Of a stretch of 64,000 bases of DNA, positions 16,966 through 25,841 are shown piece after piece. The stretch is from Sandaracinobacteroides saxicola (lineage in GTDB: Bacteria > Pseudomonadota > Alphaproteobacteria > Sphingomonadales > Sphingomonadaceae). A model generated the notes under the pieces. That model was not told the DNA's origin. It did not search any database and was given only the letters and a program-made list of their open reading frames with translations. The stretch's first letter is position 1; every line of letters begins with the position of its first letter. The DNA is taken from NCBI RefSeq assembly GCF_014117445.1, contig NZ_CP059851.1:124001-188000 (forward strand), written 5' to 3'. The position numbers and the translations under genes were made by a program.

Positions 16966-18192
16966 TCAGCTTTCGATCAGGATGGCGCGGAAATCATTGA
17001 CGTTGGTGCGCGTGGGACCGGTGACGATCAGGTCGCCCAGGCCAGCGAACAGGGCGTGGGCGTCGTTGTTGGCGAGGAGGGCGGCGGGGTCGAGGCCGCG
17101 TGCGCGGGCGCGGGCAAGCGTGGTGCCGTCGGCATGGGCGCCGGCGTTGCTCTCGCTGCCGTCGATCCCGTCCGTGTCGGCGGCGAGCGCAGTGACGGGG
17201 AGGCCGGCGATGCCGAGCGCCAGGGCGGCGAGATATTCGGCGTTGCGGCCGCCGCGCCCGCTGCCGGTGACGGTGACGGAGGTTTCGCCGCCGGAGAGCA
17301 GCAGCTGCGGGCCGTGGCCGACCAGACCGCGGGCGAGGGCGGCGTGGGCGCTGCCCAGGGTGCGGGCCTCGCCCTCCAGCCGGTCCGAGAGGAGGGTGCA
17401 GCGCAGGCCGCGGCGGGTGGCGAGCGCCGCGGCGGCGCTGAGCGCGGACGCGGCGGTGGCGGCGATGCGGTGGCTGAGCGCCGGCAGGACCGGCGGCGAC
17501 GCGGGACGGGCGAGGTGGCGGGCGATGTCGTCGGGCAGCGGGATGCGCCAGCGGGCGAGGATGGCGGCGGCGGCCTGTGGCGGGGAGGGGTCGGGAAAGC
17601 TGGGGCCGGAGGCGACGAGCGCGGGGTCGTCTCCGGGCACGTCGGAGATGACGATGCTGTGGACGCGCGCCGGCGCGGCCGCGGCGGCGAGGCGGCCGCC
17701 CTTGAAGGCCGACAGGCGGCGGCGGACGCTGTTGATGTCGGCGATGGGGGCGCCGCAGTGGAGGAGCGCGCGCAGCACGGCGGCCTTGCTGGCGGGGTCG
17801 ATGCCGGGCGCGGGCAGGGTGGTGAGCGCCGAGCCGCCGCCCGAGACCAGGACGAGCGCGAGATCGTCGGGACCGAGGGTGGCGGCAAGGTCGAGCATCC
17901 CGCGGGCGGCCTGGGCGCTGCGCGTGTCGCCATGGGGGTGGCCGGCGAACAGCAGCCGGATGCGATGCAGTGGCAGGCCGTGGCCGTCGCGGGTGACGGC
18001 GAGGCCTTCGAGCGGTCCGGGCCAGTGCGTTTCGACGGCGGCGGCCATCGACGCGGCGGCTTTTCCGAAGGCGAGGACGGCGGTGCGGCCGCGCGGTGGC
18101 GGGGGCAGGCAGGGGGGGACGCAGTGCGCCGGATCGGCGGCGGCGACGGCCGCGGCGAACAGCTCGGTCAACAGGGCTTGCGCTGGCGTCAT
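16966..18192 (-). CDS. Glycerate 2-kinase (MOFRL/GckA type)
   Basis: The 408-residue protein matches the glycerate 2-kinase family (DUF4147 plus MOFRL). It has [11 protein letters not shown] near residue 43, the AGHPHGD segment, [19 protein letters not shown] near 115 and [14 protein letters not shown]. It ends with the MOFRL part ([20 protein letters not shown] ... [14 protein letters not shown]). It would phosphorylate D-glycerate to 2-phosphoglycerate, feeding glycolysis. ATG 18192 has no good ribosome binding site, and operator copy 5 starts only seven bases upstream, so the transcript may be leaderless or nearly so. It is cotranscribed with the hydroxyacid dehydrogenase. Confidence 0.9.
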   Translation of the reverse strand: MTPAQALLTELFAAAVAAADPAHCVPPCLPPPPRGRTAVLAFGKAAASMAAAVETHWPGPLEGLAVTRDGHGLPLHRIRLLFAGHPHGDTRSAQAARGMLDLAATLGPDDLALVLVSGGGSALTTLPAPGIDPASKAAVLRALLHCGAPIADINSVRRRLSAFKGGRLAAAAAPARVHSIVISDVPGDDPALVASGPSFPDPSPPQAAAAILARWRIPLPDDIARHLARPASPPVLPALSHRIAATAASALSAAAALATRRGLRCTLLSDRLEGEARTLGSAHAALARGLVGHGPQLLLSGGETSVTVTGSGRGGRNAEYLAALALGIAGLPVTALAADTDGIDGSESNAGAHADGTTLARARARGLDPAALLANNDAHALFAGLGDLIVTGPTRTNVNDFRAILIES

Positions 18193-18198
18193 GGCTGG

Positions 18199-18212
18199 TG
18201 AATATATATGCA
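18199..18212. promoter_or_regulatory. Operator copy 5 between glycerate kinase and the MFS-sox operon
   Basis: TGAATATATATGCA lies in the 78-bp divergent gap between the glycerate kinase start (18192, minus) and the MFS start (18271, plus). A single site here could control both the glycerate branch and the transporter-sarcosine oxidase operon. Confidence 0.87.
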
Positions 18213-18270
18213 GTGAGCGCCGCACAAGCGCTGACGGCAGCGCGAATGGCAGCGCGGAGGGGGGCTTTCG

Positions 18271-19500
18271 ATGCAGGCGATGGTGAGGGCAGAGGATATC
18301 CCCATCCGGCGCCGGGTTGTTGCCTTCGTGTTTTTCATGCTCGCCGACTTCTTCTATGGCTGGGCGTGGAATACCGAAAGCGTGTTCCGCCCGGACATCC
18401 GCGCGGCGCTGGGGCTGACGCTGACGGAAGCGGGCCTGATGTACACGGCGCAGGGGCTGGGCGCGCTGGTCGGCGGCGGGCTGATCATCGGCCAGGTGGC
18501 GGACCGGATCGGCCGGCGCAACGCGCTGTTCGTGGTGATGGTCGGCTATGGCCTGGCGTTGCTGGCGGGCACCTATGTGGTGAATTTCGAGCAGCTGATG
18601 GCGCAGCGCTTCGTGCTGGGGTTGTTCCTGGGCGGCGTGTTCCCGACGGTGGTGGGGCTTTATACCGCCCTGTTCCCGCGCCAGGTGTGCGGCAAGCTGG
18701 CGGGATTCTACAACGGCACCTTCAACGGATCGGTGACGGTGATGGGGCTGATCGTGGCGAGCGCGTTCAGCAGCGACTATCATCTCTATCTGCTGATGGG
18801 GGCGATCCCGCCGCTGCTGCTGGCGCCGTTCGCCTTCCTGATCGTGCCGGACGACCGGCGGGTGGTGGCGTTCGGGACGGACCCGGCGGCGCCGACGGTG
18901 GCGCGCGGCAGGCTGCCGATCGCCGAACTGTTCGGACCCGGCCTGTCGAGCCAGACGCTGCGGCTGGCGGCGATGGTGGGGCTGAACTTCTTCGGCTCGG
19001 CGAGCTTCATCAACTGGCAGACCACCTACATGGAGGAGGTGCGCGGCATCGCGGGCGCAAGTTCCAAGGCGATCTTCGGCTGGCAGTTCGCCGCCGCGAT
19101 CGTCGGCGGGTTCATCTGGGGCGCAGTGAGCGACAGGTTCGGCCGGCGGGTGAACGCCTGGGGGTTCCTGGCCGGGGCGGCCTCGGTGCTGCTGTACCTG
19201 ACGGTGGCGACGACGACCGCGACCCTGGCGCTGGCGGGGCTGGCCTATGGCTTCTTCATCGCTGCCTCGGTGATCTGGGGGCCGTGGCTGACCGAGCTTT
19301 ATCCGTCGCATCTGCGGTCGACCGCGGCGTCGATCTTCCAGTGGGGGCGGATCGTCAGCTTCATGGCGCCGCCGATCACCACCGCGGTTGCCGCGGCGAC
19401 CAGCCTGGGGGTGGCGATGGGGCTGGCGGCGGTGGCGTTCACGCTGTCGGCGCTGATTTGGCTGAGCCTGCCGGAGACCTTGCACCGGGAGGGACGCTGA
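18271..19500 (+). CDS. MFS transporter
   Basis: The 409-residue protein has about 12 hydrophobic segments. The major-facilitator loop 2-3 signature is [14 protein letters not shown] near residue 76, with its second-half counterpart [13 protein letters not shown] near 288. It resembles the sialate/aromatic-acid/sugar-phosphate MFS group, but the substrate cannot be fixed. GGAGGGGGG precedes ATG 18271. Operator copy 5 is 58 bases upstream, and the stop overlaps the soxB start (TGATG), so it is the first gene of the sarcosine oxidase operon. It probably moves the compound delivered by the TonB receptor across the inner membrane. Confidence 0.9.
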   Translation: MQAMVRAEDIPIRRRVVAFVFFMLADFFYGWAWNTESVFRPDIRAALGLTLTEAGLMYTAQGLGALVGGGLIIGQVADRIGRRNALFVVMVGYGLALLAGTYVVNFEQLMAQRFVLGLFLGGVFPTVVGLYTALFPRQVCGKLAGFYNGTFNGSVTVMGLIVASAFSSDYHLYLLMGAIPPLLLAPFAFLIVPDDRRVVAFGTDPAAPTVARGRLPIAELFGPGLSSQTLRLAAMVGLNFFGSASFINWQTTYMEEVRGIAGASSKAIFGWQFAAAIVGGFIWGAVSDRFGRRVNAWGFLAGAASVLLYLTVATTTATLALAGLAYGFFIAASVIWGPWLTELYPSHLRSTAASIFQWGRIVSFMAPPITTAVAAATSLGVAMGLAAVAFTLSALIWLSLPETLHREGR

Positions 19501-20750
19501 TGCGGACCTATTCGGCGCTGGCGCTGCTGCGCGAGGGACTGTCGGGCCATCGCGGCTGGCAGCGCGCCTGGGCCGATGCCACGCCGAAGCCGCATTATGA
19601 CGTGGTGATCATCGGCGGTGGCGGGCATGGGCTGGCGACCGCGCATTATCTGGCGGCGGAGCATGGCATCAGCAATGTGGCGGTGTTGGAAAAGGGCTGG
19701 ATCGGCGGCGGCAACACCGGGCGCAACACCACCATCGTGCGCTCCAACTATCTGTGGGACGAGAGCGCGCGGCTCTATGACCATGCGCTGGGGCTGTGGG
19801 AAGGGCTTTCGGACGCGCTCAATTACAATGTGATGTTCTCGCAGCGCGGCGTGATGAACCTGGCGCACAATCTGGGGGATGTGCGCGAGGGCAAGCGCCG
19901 GGTGAATGCGCTGCGGCTGAACGGGGTGGACAGCGAGTGGCTGGAGCCTGCCGCGGTGAAGGCCTTCTGCCCGCCGCTGGAGGTGGGTGCGGCGGCGCGA
20001 TATCCGGTGATGGGCGCGACCCTGCAGCGCCGGGCGGGGACGGCGCGGCACGATGCGGTGGCCTGGGGCTATGCCCGCGCGGCGTCGGCGCGCGGCGTGG
20101 ACATCATCCAGAACTGCGAGGTGACCGGGTTCCGGCGCGAGGGCGGGCGGATTGCCGCCATCGAGACGACGCGCGGCAGCATGACCGCCGGCAAGGTGGG
20201 GATGGTGGTGGCGGGGCATTCGAGCGTGCTCGCCGACATGGCAGGCTTTCGCCTGCCGGTGGAGAGCCACACGTTGCAGGCGCTGGTCTCCGAACCGGTC
20301 AAGCCGGTGCTGGACACGGTGGTGATGTCCAACGCGGTGCATGTCTATGTCAGCCAGTCGGACAAGGGGGAGCTGGTGATCGGCGCGGGGATCGATGATT
20401 ATCTGAGCTATGCCCAGCGCGGCAGCTTTCCGGTGATCGAGCATCAGATGGGGGCGCTGCTGGCGCTGTTCCCGAGCTTTTCGCGGCTGCGGATGCTGCG
20501 GGGCTGGGGCGGGACGGTGGACATCTGCCCGGACGCCTCGCCCATCATCGGCCGGACGCCGCTGGACAATCTGTTCATCAACTGCGGCTGGGGCACGGGC
20601 GGCTTCAAGGCGACGCCGGGATCGGGGCATGTGTTCGCGCACACCATCGCCCGGGGCGAGCCGCATCCGCTGGCGGCGCCGTTCGGGCTGGAGCGGTTCA
20701 CCAGCGGGCGGTTGATCGACGAGCATGGCGCCGCGGCGGTGGCGCACTGA
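19500..20750 (+). CDS. soxB: Sarcosine oxidase, beta subunit family
   Basis: The 416-residue flavoprotein has the FAD-binding motif [17 protein letters not shown] near residue 35 and the family block [20 protein letters not shown]. His184 in ARHDAVAWG occupies the position that binds FMN covalently in heterotetrameric sarcosine oxidases. The C-terminal [14 protein letters not shown] motif is also typical. The subunit oxidises the N-methyl amino acid and releases formaldehyde to the tetrahydrofolate site of the alpha subunit. It sits in the canonical order B-D-A-G with one-base overlaps at both ends. The true substrate could be another secondary or N-methyl amino acid. Confidence 0.93.
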   Translation: MRTYSALALLREGLSGHRGWQRAWADATPKPHYDVVIIGGGGHGLATAHYLAAEHGISNVAVLEKGWIGGGNTGRNTTIVRSNYLWDESARLYDHALGLWEGLSDALNYNVMFSQRGVMNLAHNLGDVREGKRRVNALRLNGVDSEWLEPAAVKAFCPPLEVGAAARYPVMGATLQRRAGTARHDAVAWGYARAASARGVDIIQNCEVTGFRREGGRIAAIETTRGSMTAGKVGMVVAGHSSVLADMAGFRLPVESHTLQALVSEPVKPVLDTVVMSNAVHVYVSQSDKGELVIGAGIDDYLSYAQRGSFPVIEHQMGALLALFPSFSRLRMLRGWGGTVDICPDASPIIGRTPLDNLFINCGWGTGGFKATPGSGHVFAHTIARGEPHPLAAPFGLERFTSGRLIDEHGAAAVAH

Positions 20751-20992
20751 TGCTGCTCATTGTCTGCCCGCACTGCGGTCCGCGCGACCAGACCGAGTTC
20801 AGCCATGGCGGCGAGGCCGGGCGGGTGCGGCCCGCCAACCCGGAGGTGCTGGGCGATGCCGAATGGACGGATTACCTGTTCATGCGGACGAATCCGAAGG
20901 GGGTGCACAAGGAGCGCTGGTGCCACAGCGCGGGGTGCCGGAAATGGTTCGTGACCGGGCGCGACACGCGCAGCCACGGGTGGGTCAAATGA
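20750..20992 (+). CDS. soxD: Sarcosine oxidase, delta subunit family
   Basis: The 80-residue protein has the small zinc-binding delta fold: Cys6-Pro-His-Cys9 at the N-terminus, RTNPKGVHKERW in the middle, and Cys58/His59 and Cys63 near the end (CHSAGCRKWF). Length and motif order are as in known delta subunits. It overlaps soxB by one base and soxA by four bases (ATGA). It has a structural role in the alpha-beta-gamma-delta heterotetramer. Confidence 0.93.
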   Translation: MLLIVCPHCGPRDQTEFSHGGEAGRVRPANPEVLGDAEWTDYLFMRTNPKGVHKERWCHSAGCRKWFVTGRDTRSHGWVK

Positions 20993-23628
20993 GGGTATCG
21001 GCGGGCGGGGCGCGGATCGACCGGGGCCGGGTGCTGCGGTTCCGCTTCGACGGCGTGGCGATGACCGGTCATCCGGGCGACACGCTGGCGTCGGCGCTGC
21101 TGGCGAACGGCGTGCACCTGGTGGGGCGGAGTTTCAAATATCACCGGCCGCGGGGGATCGTCTCGGCGGGGGCGGAGGAGCCGAACGCGCTGGTGACGGT
21201 GGGGGAGGGGGCGTTCGCGGAACCCAACACGCGGGCGACGATGGTGGAGCTGCATGAGGGCCTGGTGGCGACGAGCCAGAACCGCTGGCCCTCCCTTTCG
21301 TTCGATGCCGGCGCGCTGACCGGGCTGTTCGGGCGGTTCTTTCCGGCGGGCTTCTACTACAAGACCTTTTTCGGGCCGGCCTCGCGCTGGACCGGGCTGT
21401 ATGAGCCGTTCATCCGGCGGATGGCGGGGCTGGGGCCGGCGCCGACGGCGGCCGATCCCGACCATTATGACCGGGTGGTGGCACATTGCGATTGCCTGGT
21501 GATCGGCGGCGGCGCGGCGGGGCGGGCGGCGGCGGCGGCTGCCTCAGGCCGCGTGATGATGCTGGATGAGGGCATGCCGGGCGCGGACCCGCCCGGCGTG
21601 ACGTGCCTGTGGCGGACGACGGCGTTCGGGCGTTATGACGACAATCTGGTGATGGCGGTGGAGCGGGTGGCCGACCATCTGCCGCCGGATGAGCGCCGCG
21701 GGCCACGGCAGCGGCTGTGGCAGATACGGGCGAAAGAGATCGTGCTGGCGACCGGCGCGCATCAGCAGCCGCTGGTGTTTCCGGGGAATGACCTGCCGGG
21801 CGTGATGCTGGAGAGCGCGGCGGTGCGCTATCTGAACGATTTCGGCGTGCTGGTGGGGCGGCGGATCGTGGTGGCGGGCGAGATCGGTGGTGCGGACGCG
21901 CTGCGCGACGCCGGGGCGGAGGTGGTGCACCTGCCGCATGTGCTGGCGGCGCATGGCGGCAGGCGGGTGCGCGGCGTGACCGGGCCGGACGGGCGGCGGA
22001 TCGCCTGCGACGCGCTGCTGATGGGCGGGCATTGGCAGCCGGCGGTTCACCTGTTCACCCATGTCGGCGGCAAGGTGGCGTTCGATGCCGGGCGACATGC
22101 CTTCCTGCCGGTGGCGGCGGAGGGTCAGCCGCGCTGCGTGGGAGCATGCGCGGGCGAGCTGCCGGTGGTGGCGCCGGTGGCACCGGTGGTGGGGCCGAAG
22201 GCGTTCGTGGATTACCAGAATGACGTGACGCTGGCGGACATCGACCTGGCGGCGCGGGAGGGGTTCGTCTCGGTCGAGCATCTGAAGCGCTATACCACCA
22301 CGGGGATGGCGACCGATCAGGGCAAGCTCTCGAACCTGAATGCGCTGAGCCGGCTGGCGGACAATCTGGCGGTGGCGCCGGGGGTGGTGGGGACGACGAC
22401 CTTTCGCCCGCCCTATACGCCTGTCACCTTCGGCGCGCTGGCGGGGCATGACCGCGAGCTGCTGATCGATCCGGCGCGGACGACGCCGCTCCATGGCTGG
22501 CATGTGGCCCGCGGCGCGGTGTTCGAGGATGTCGGGCAGTGGAAGCGGCCCTGGTATTTTCCGAAGGCCGGCGAGTCGATGCACGAGGCGGTGCTGCGCG
22601 AGGGGCGGGCGGTGCGTGAGGGCGTGGGGATGCTGGACGCCTCCACGCTGGGGAAGATCGACATCCGCGGGCCGGACGCGGCGGCGCTGTTGAACCTGGT
22701 TTATACCAATGCCTGGGCGAAGCTGGAGGTCGGGCGCTGCCGCTATGGCGTGATGCTGGGCGAGGACGGGATGGTGTTCGACGATGGCGTCAGCGCGCGC
22801 ATCGCCGACGATCATTTCATCATGTTCACGACGACGGGCAATGCGGCGCGGGTGCTCGACCGGCTGGAGGATTATTGCCAGACCGAATGGCCGCACCTGG
22901 AGGTGTGGCTGAATTCGGTGACCGAGCATTGGGCGGCGGCAGTGGTGACGGGGCCGCGGGCGAGGGACCTGTTGAAGGGCGCGGTGAGCGGCTGCGACCT
23001 GTCGGCCGAGGCCTTTCCCCATCTGGCGTGGCGGGAGGCGGTGGTGGCGGGGCATCCGGTGCGGCTGTACCGCATCAGTTTCACCGGTGAATTGAGTTTT
23101 GAAATACACAGCGATGCGCGCCATGCCGTGGCGGTGTGGCAGGCGCTGTGGGCGGCGGGCGAGGCGCTGGGGGTGACCGCCTATGGCACCGAGACGATGC
23201 ATGTGCTGCGCGCCGAGAAGGGCTATGTCATCATCGGGCAGGAGACGGACGGCACGGTGGGGCCACATGACCTGGGGCTGGGCTGGGCCGTTTCACTGAA
23301 GAAACCCGATTTCATCGGCAAGCGCAGCCTGGCGCGGCCGGACATGCAGCGGCCGGACCGCAAGCAGCTGGTGGGGTTGCTGCCCGATGCGGCGGTGCCC
23401 GAAGGCGCGCAGCTGACCGCGGGCGCGGCGGACAGGGCGATGCTGGGGCATGTGACCTCGGCCTATCACAGCCCGGTCATGGACCGGCCGTTCGCGCTGG
23501 CACTGCTGAGCGGTGGTCGCGCGCGGGTGGGGGAGGAGGTGTTCGCCCGGTTCGGGGGCGCGCCGGTGCGCTGCACGGTGACGGAGGCGATGTTCCATGA
23601 TCCGGAAGGGGTGCGGATGAATGGCTGA
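20989..23628 (+). CDS. soxA: Sarcosine oxidase, alpha subunit family, compact form
   Basis: The 879-residue subunit has an N-terminal Fer2-like domain (GHPGDTLASALLANGVHLVGRSFKYHR region), then a nucleotide-binding domain (CLVIGGGAAGRAAAAAA) and IVLATGAHQQPLVFPGNDLPGVM. The C-terminal half is a GcvT-like tetrahydrofolate domain (RPWYFPKAGESMHEAVLREG ... SFTGELSFEIH ... TVGPHDLGLGW). It should capture the methyl carbon as 5,10-methylene-tetrahydrofolate. Alpha subunits are usually close to 1000 residues. Here about 100 are missing, mainly just after GGGAAG (MLDEGMPGADPPG runs straight into RTTAFGRYDDN) and around the second dinucleotide site. The frame is intact. Confidence 0.9.
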   Translation: MRVSAGGARIDRGRVLRFRFDGVAMTGHPGDTLASALLANGVHLVGRSFKYHRPRGIVSAGAEEPNALVTVGEGAFAEPNTRATMVELHEGLVATSQNRWPSLSFDAGALTGLFGRFFPAGFYYKTFFGPASRWTGLYEPFIRRMAGLGPAPTAADPDHYDRVVAHCDCLVIGGGAAGRAAAAAASGRVMMLDEGMPGADPPGVTCLWRTTAFGRYDDNLVMAVERVADHLPPDERRGPRQRLWQIRAKEIVLATGAHQQPLVFPGNDLPGVMLESAAVRYLNDFGVLVGRRIVVAGEIGGADALRDAGAEVVHLPHVLAAHGGRRVRGVTGPDGRRIACDALLMGGHWQPAVHLFTHVGGKVAFDAGRHAFLPVAAEGQPRCVGACAGELPVVAPVAPVVGPKAFVDYQNDVTLADIDLAAREGFVSVEHLKRYTTTGMATDQGKLSNLNALSRLADNLAVAPGVVGTTTFRPPYTPVTFGALAGHDRELLIDPARTTPLHGWHVARGAVFEDVGQWKRPWYFPKAGESMHEAVLREGRAVREGVGMLDASTLGKIDIRGPDAAALLNLVYTNAWAKLEVGRCRYGVMLGEDGMVFDDGVSARIADDHFIMFTTTGNAARVLDRLEDYCQTEWPHLEVWLNSVTEHWAAAVVTGPRARDLLKGAVSGCDLSAEAFPHLAWREAVVAGHPVRLYRISFTGELSFEIHSDARHAVAVWQALWAAGEALGVTAYGTETMHVLRAEKGYVIIGQETDGTVGPHDLGLGWAVSLKKPDFIGKRSLARPDMQRPDRKQLVGLLPDAAVPEGAQLTAGAADRAMLGHVTSAYHSPVMDRPFALALLSGGRARVGEEVFARFGGAPVRCTVTEAMFHDPEGVRMNG

Positions 23629-24097
23629 GCTGGCGCGGATGCCGGACCGGGCGATGCTGGTCCTGCGCAGCCGGGACGCGGCGGCGTGCGGCCTGCCGGT
23701 GGGTGTGGGGTCCGCGGCGGCGTGGCGGGGCGGGACGGCGGTGTGGATCGGCCCGGACGAGTGGCTGCTGATCGGCGGGGACGGGGTGGGTGGCGACGAT
23801 GCGCCGGCGCTGCTGGCGGGGTGCGCGGGGTTGCCGCTGGTGGCGGTGGACGTGTCGGGCAACCGGTCGCTGTATCGCCTGCACGGGGCGGACGCGGGCG
23901 CGGTGCTGGCGCGGGGCTGTTCGCTGGACCTGGCGGGGCTGGCGGTGGGGACGGGCTGGTCGACGCTGCTGGCGCGGGCGCAGCTGGTGCTGCTGGTGGC
24001 GGCGGACGGCTATCGGCTTTTGCCGCGGCGGTCGTTCGGCCGCTATCTGGAGGCATGGTTCCAGGCGGTGGGGGTTGCGGTGGCGGAGCGGTCATGA
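23621..24097 (+). CDS. soxG: Sarcosine oxidase, gamma subunit family
   Basis: The 158-residue protein matches the gamma subunit in place and content. It has WIGPDEWLLIGGDGVG near residue 42, VDVSGNRSLYRLHGADAGAVLARGCSLDL in the centre and YRLLPRRSFGRYLEAW at the end. All of these resemble the second folate-domain half seen in gamma subunits. It overlaps soxA by eight bases and the amidohydrolase by four, so it lies in the same coupled operon. Confidence 0.88.
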   Translation: MAELARMPDRAMLVLRSRDAAACGLPVGVGSAAAWRGGTAVWIGPDEWLLIGGDGVGGDDAPALLAGCAGLPLVAVDVSGNRSLYRLHGADAGAVLARGCSLDLAGLAVGTGWSTLLARAQLVLLVAADGYRLLPRRSFGRYLEAWFQAVGVAVAERS

Positions 24098-24972
24098 TCG
24101 TCGACGGGCATCACCATTTCTGGCATTTGAACGAGGTTCATTATCCCTGGCTGGCGGCGGCGGGGACGCCGCGCTTTTTCGGTGATCCCGATCCGATCCG
24201 GCGGGACTATGGCGTGCCGGAATTCCGCGCCGACCATGCGCACGTGGACGTGCGCGCCTCGGTGCACATCCAGGTGGGGGCGGCGGATGCCTTCGCCGAG
24301 ACCGCCTGGGTGGCGCGGCATGCGGCGGCGCAGGGCTGGCCGGTGGGAATCGTGGCGGCGGCGGACCTGACGGCAGCGACGCTGGCGGACGACCTGGCGC
24401 GGCACGCGGCGCTGGCGGACGGGCGGCTGCGCGGGGTGCGGCAGATCGTGGCGCGGCATCCGTCCGAAGACGGGCCGGGAGCGGGGGCCTTGTTGCGCGA
24501 TCCGGCGTTCGCGCGCGGGCTGGAGACGCTGGCGGCGGCGGGGCTGCGGTTCGACCTGCAACTGACGGGCGAGCTGCTGGCCGAGGCGGCGGCGGTGTTC
24601 GGCGCGGTGCCGGCGCTGCGGGTGGCGCTGTGCCATGCCGGCTCCCCCTGGGACGCGAGCGAGGGGGGCATGGCGCGCTGGCGGGAGGGGCTGCACGCCT
24701 TCGCGGCGCTGCCCGGCGCGGTGGTGAAGCTGTCCGGGCTGGGGATGCTGCGGCGTGACGGCGCAGGGGTGGGCGCGATCGCCGACGGGCTGCTGGCGGC
24801 GTTCGGCACGGCGCGGATGATCTGGGGCAGCAACTGCCCGGTCGATGCGCTGCACCGGCCATGGCAGGCGCTGTACGCGGAGGCGCGGGCGCTGGTGCCG
24901 GCGGCCGGGCGGGAGGCGGTGTTCGGCGGCAACGCGGCGGCGTTTTACGATCTGGATACCAAAACCCCCTGA
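24094..24972 (+). CDS. Amidohydrolase-2 family protein (lactonase-like, COG3618 type)
   Basis: The 292-residue TIM-barrel hydrolase begins MIVDGHHHFWH, giving the metal pair His6/His8. LCHAGSPWD near residue 185 and WGSNCPVDALHRPW near 248 complete the COG3618 pattern. L-fuconolactonase and other sugar or pyrone lactonases belong here. It is the last gene of the MFS-soxBDAG operon (ATGA overlap with soxG), so it probably opens a lactone or amide before or after the oxidative demethylation step. The stop codon lies within the stem of the gntR terminator on the other strand. Confidence 0.83.
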   Translation: MIVDGHHHFWHLNEVHYPWLAAAGTPRFFGDPDPIRRDYGVPEFRADHAHVDVRASVHIQVGAADAFAETAWVARHAAAQGWPVGIVAAADLTAATLADDLARHAALADGRLRGVRQIVARHPSEDGPGAGALLRDPAFARGLETLAAAGLRFDLQLTGELLAEAAAVFGAVPALRVALCHAGSPWDASEGGMARWREGLHAFAALPGAVVKLSGLGMLRRDGAGVGAIADGLLAAFGTARMIWGSNCPVDALHRPWQALYAEARALVPAAGREAVFGGNAAAFYDLDTKTP

Positions 24973-24989
24973 TGTTGACTCATCAGGGG
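24961..24989 (-). terminator. Rho-independent terminator for the gntR transcript
   Basis: A 9-bp perfect stem (CCCCTGATG at 24966-24974, complement at 24981-24989) has a 6-base loop. Read on the minus strand it is followed by G then TTTT, so it ends the gntR transcript. On the plus strand there is no T tract, but the hairpin overlaps the amidohydrolase stop and may still protect that 3' end. Confidence 0.82.
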
Positions 24990-25069
24990 TAGGAGGCGGC
25001 GCATGGGCGCCGGCGCCCGGTCGGGCTTGCCGCCCGCGGCGGAGGGGATGGCATCGCAGGGACGGGCTA

Positions 25070-25738
25070 TTAGCCCTTGCTGCTGTTGCGCATGTTGGTG
25101 AGCACCCAGCGGATGTGGCTGACGAAGGTGACGACGCTGCTGTGGGCGTCGCCGGACAGGATCATGGCGTGGATCTGCCGGTAGTTGAGGATATATTGTT
25201 CCCAGTGGCCGCCCGGCGCCAGTTCGGCGAGCAGCGTGGTGTAGAAGCGGATGTAGGGCCGGCGGTAGAAGAAATCGAGGAAGGCGTTGCCGGACAGCGC
25301 GTTCAGCTCGATGTGGTAGCGGTAGAGCGCTTCGACGAAGACCTGCGGGTGGCGGCGGATCCAGGCGTCCTCGATGCGGGCGAAGGCCTCGATGATGACG
25401 GCGCGGGGGGCTTCCTCGCTCATGCGGGCGGTGGCGAGGCGGACGCCGAGGACGCAGATCGCCTCGGTGAACTCCAGGAACTCGACCAGCTCCTTGGGGC
25501 TGAGGCGGCGGATGCGGGCGCCGCGGTTGGCGACCAGCTCCACGACGCCTTCGCCGGCGAGCATGTGCAGCGCCTCGCGCACGGGGGCGCGGCTGACATT
25601 ATATTCCTCGGCCAGGTCGGCGGCGATCAGGCGCTGGCCCTGGACATAGCGGCCGCGCATGACGCCATCGACGATGGCATCGACGACGGCGGCGACGGAG
25701 GAGATTTCCTCGTCATCGATCTTTGCTTCGCTGGTCAT
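25070..25738 (-). CDS. GntR-family regulator, FCD (FadR/VanR-like) type
   Basis: The 222-residue protein has a winged helix with the GntR signature GQRLIAADLAEEYNVSRAPVREAL (residues 38-61), followed by an all-helical FCD ligand-binding domain. The FCD metal residues are not obvious in every position. Members often sense aromatic or organic acids. It is divergent from the flavin oxidase gene, with TTGCATACAA between them. The same inverted motif recurs before two more promoters in module B, so it is the likely regulator of that module. Its own terminator is at 24961. Confidence 0.9.
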   Translation of the reverse strand: MTSEAKIDDEEISSVAAVVDAIVDGVMRGRYVQGQRLIAADLAEEYNVSRAPVREALHMLAGEGVVELVANRGARIRRLSPKELVEFLEFTEAICVLGVRLATARMSEEAPRAVIIEAFARIEDAWIRRHPQVFVEALYRYHIELNALSGNAFLDFFYRRPYIRFYTTLLAELAPGGHWEQYILNYRQIHAMILSGDAHSSVVTFVSHIRWVLTNMRNSSKG

Positions 25739-25800
25739 TGCCCCTGCCTAAACCATGAAGTGCCGGCCGCCAAGTTTGTCGGTTGATGCGGGAGACAATT

Positions 25801-25810
25801 TTGCATACAA
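25801..25810. promoter_or_regulatory. GntR-type operator copy 1
   Basis: TTGCATACAA (TTG-N4-CAA) lies in the 103-bp divergent region between gntR and the flavin oxidase gene. It is embedded in an AT-rich stretch. FCD-type GntR regulators such as VanR are known to bind TTGTATACAA-like sites, so the match is of the expected kind. Further copies lie at 28834 and 30368. Confidence 0.75.
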
Positions 25811-25841
25811 AAATGCCAAGCGATTCGAGGGAGACTAGCGC

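Noticed and set aside
20989-23628. Frameshift or deletion error in soxA
   Set aside because: The shorter length is real in the sequence, but the frame is open throughout and motifs continue on both sides of each gap, so a natural compact form is more likely than a broken gene.
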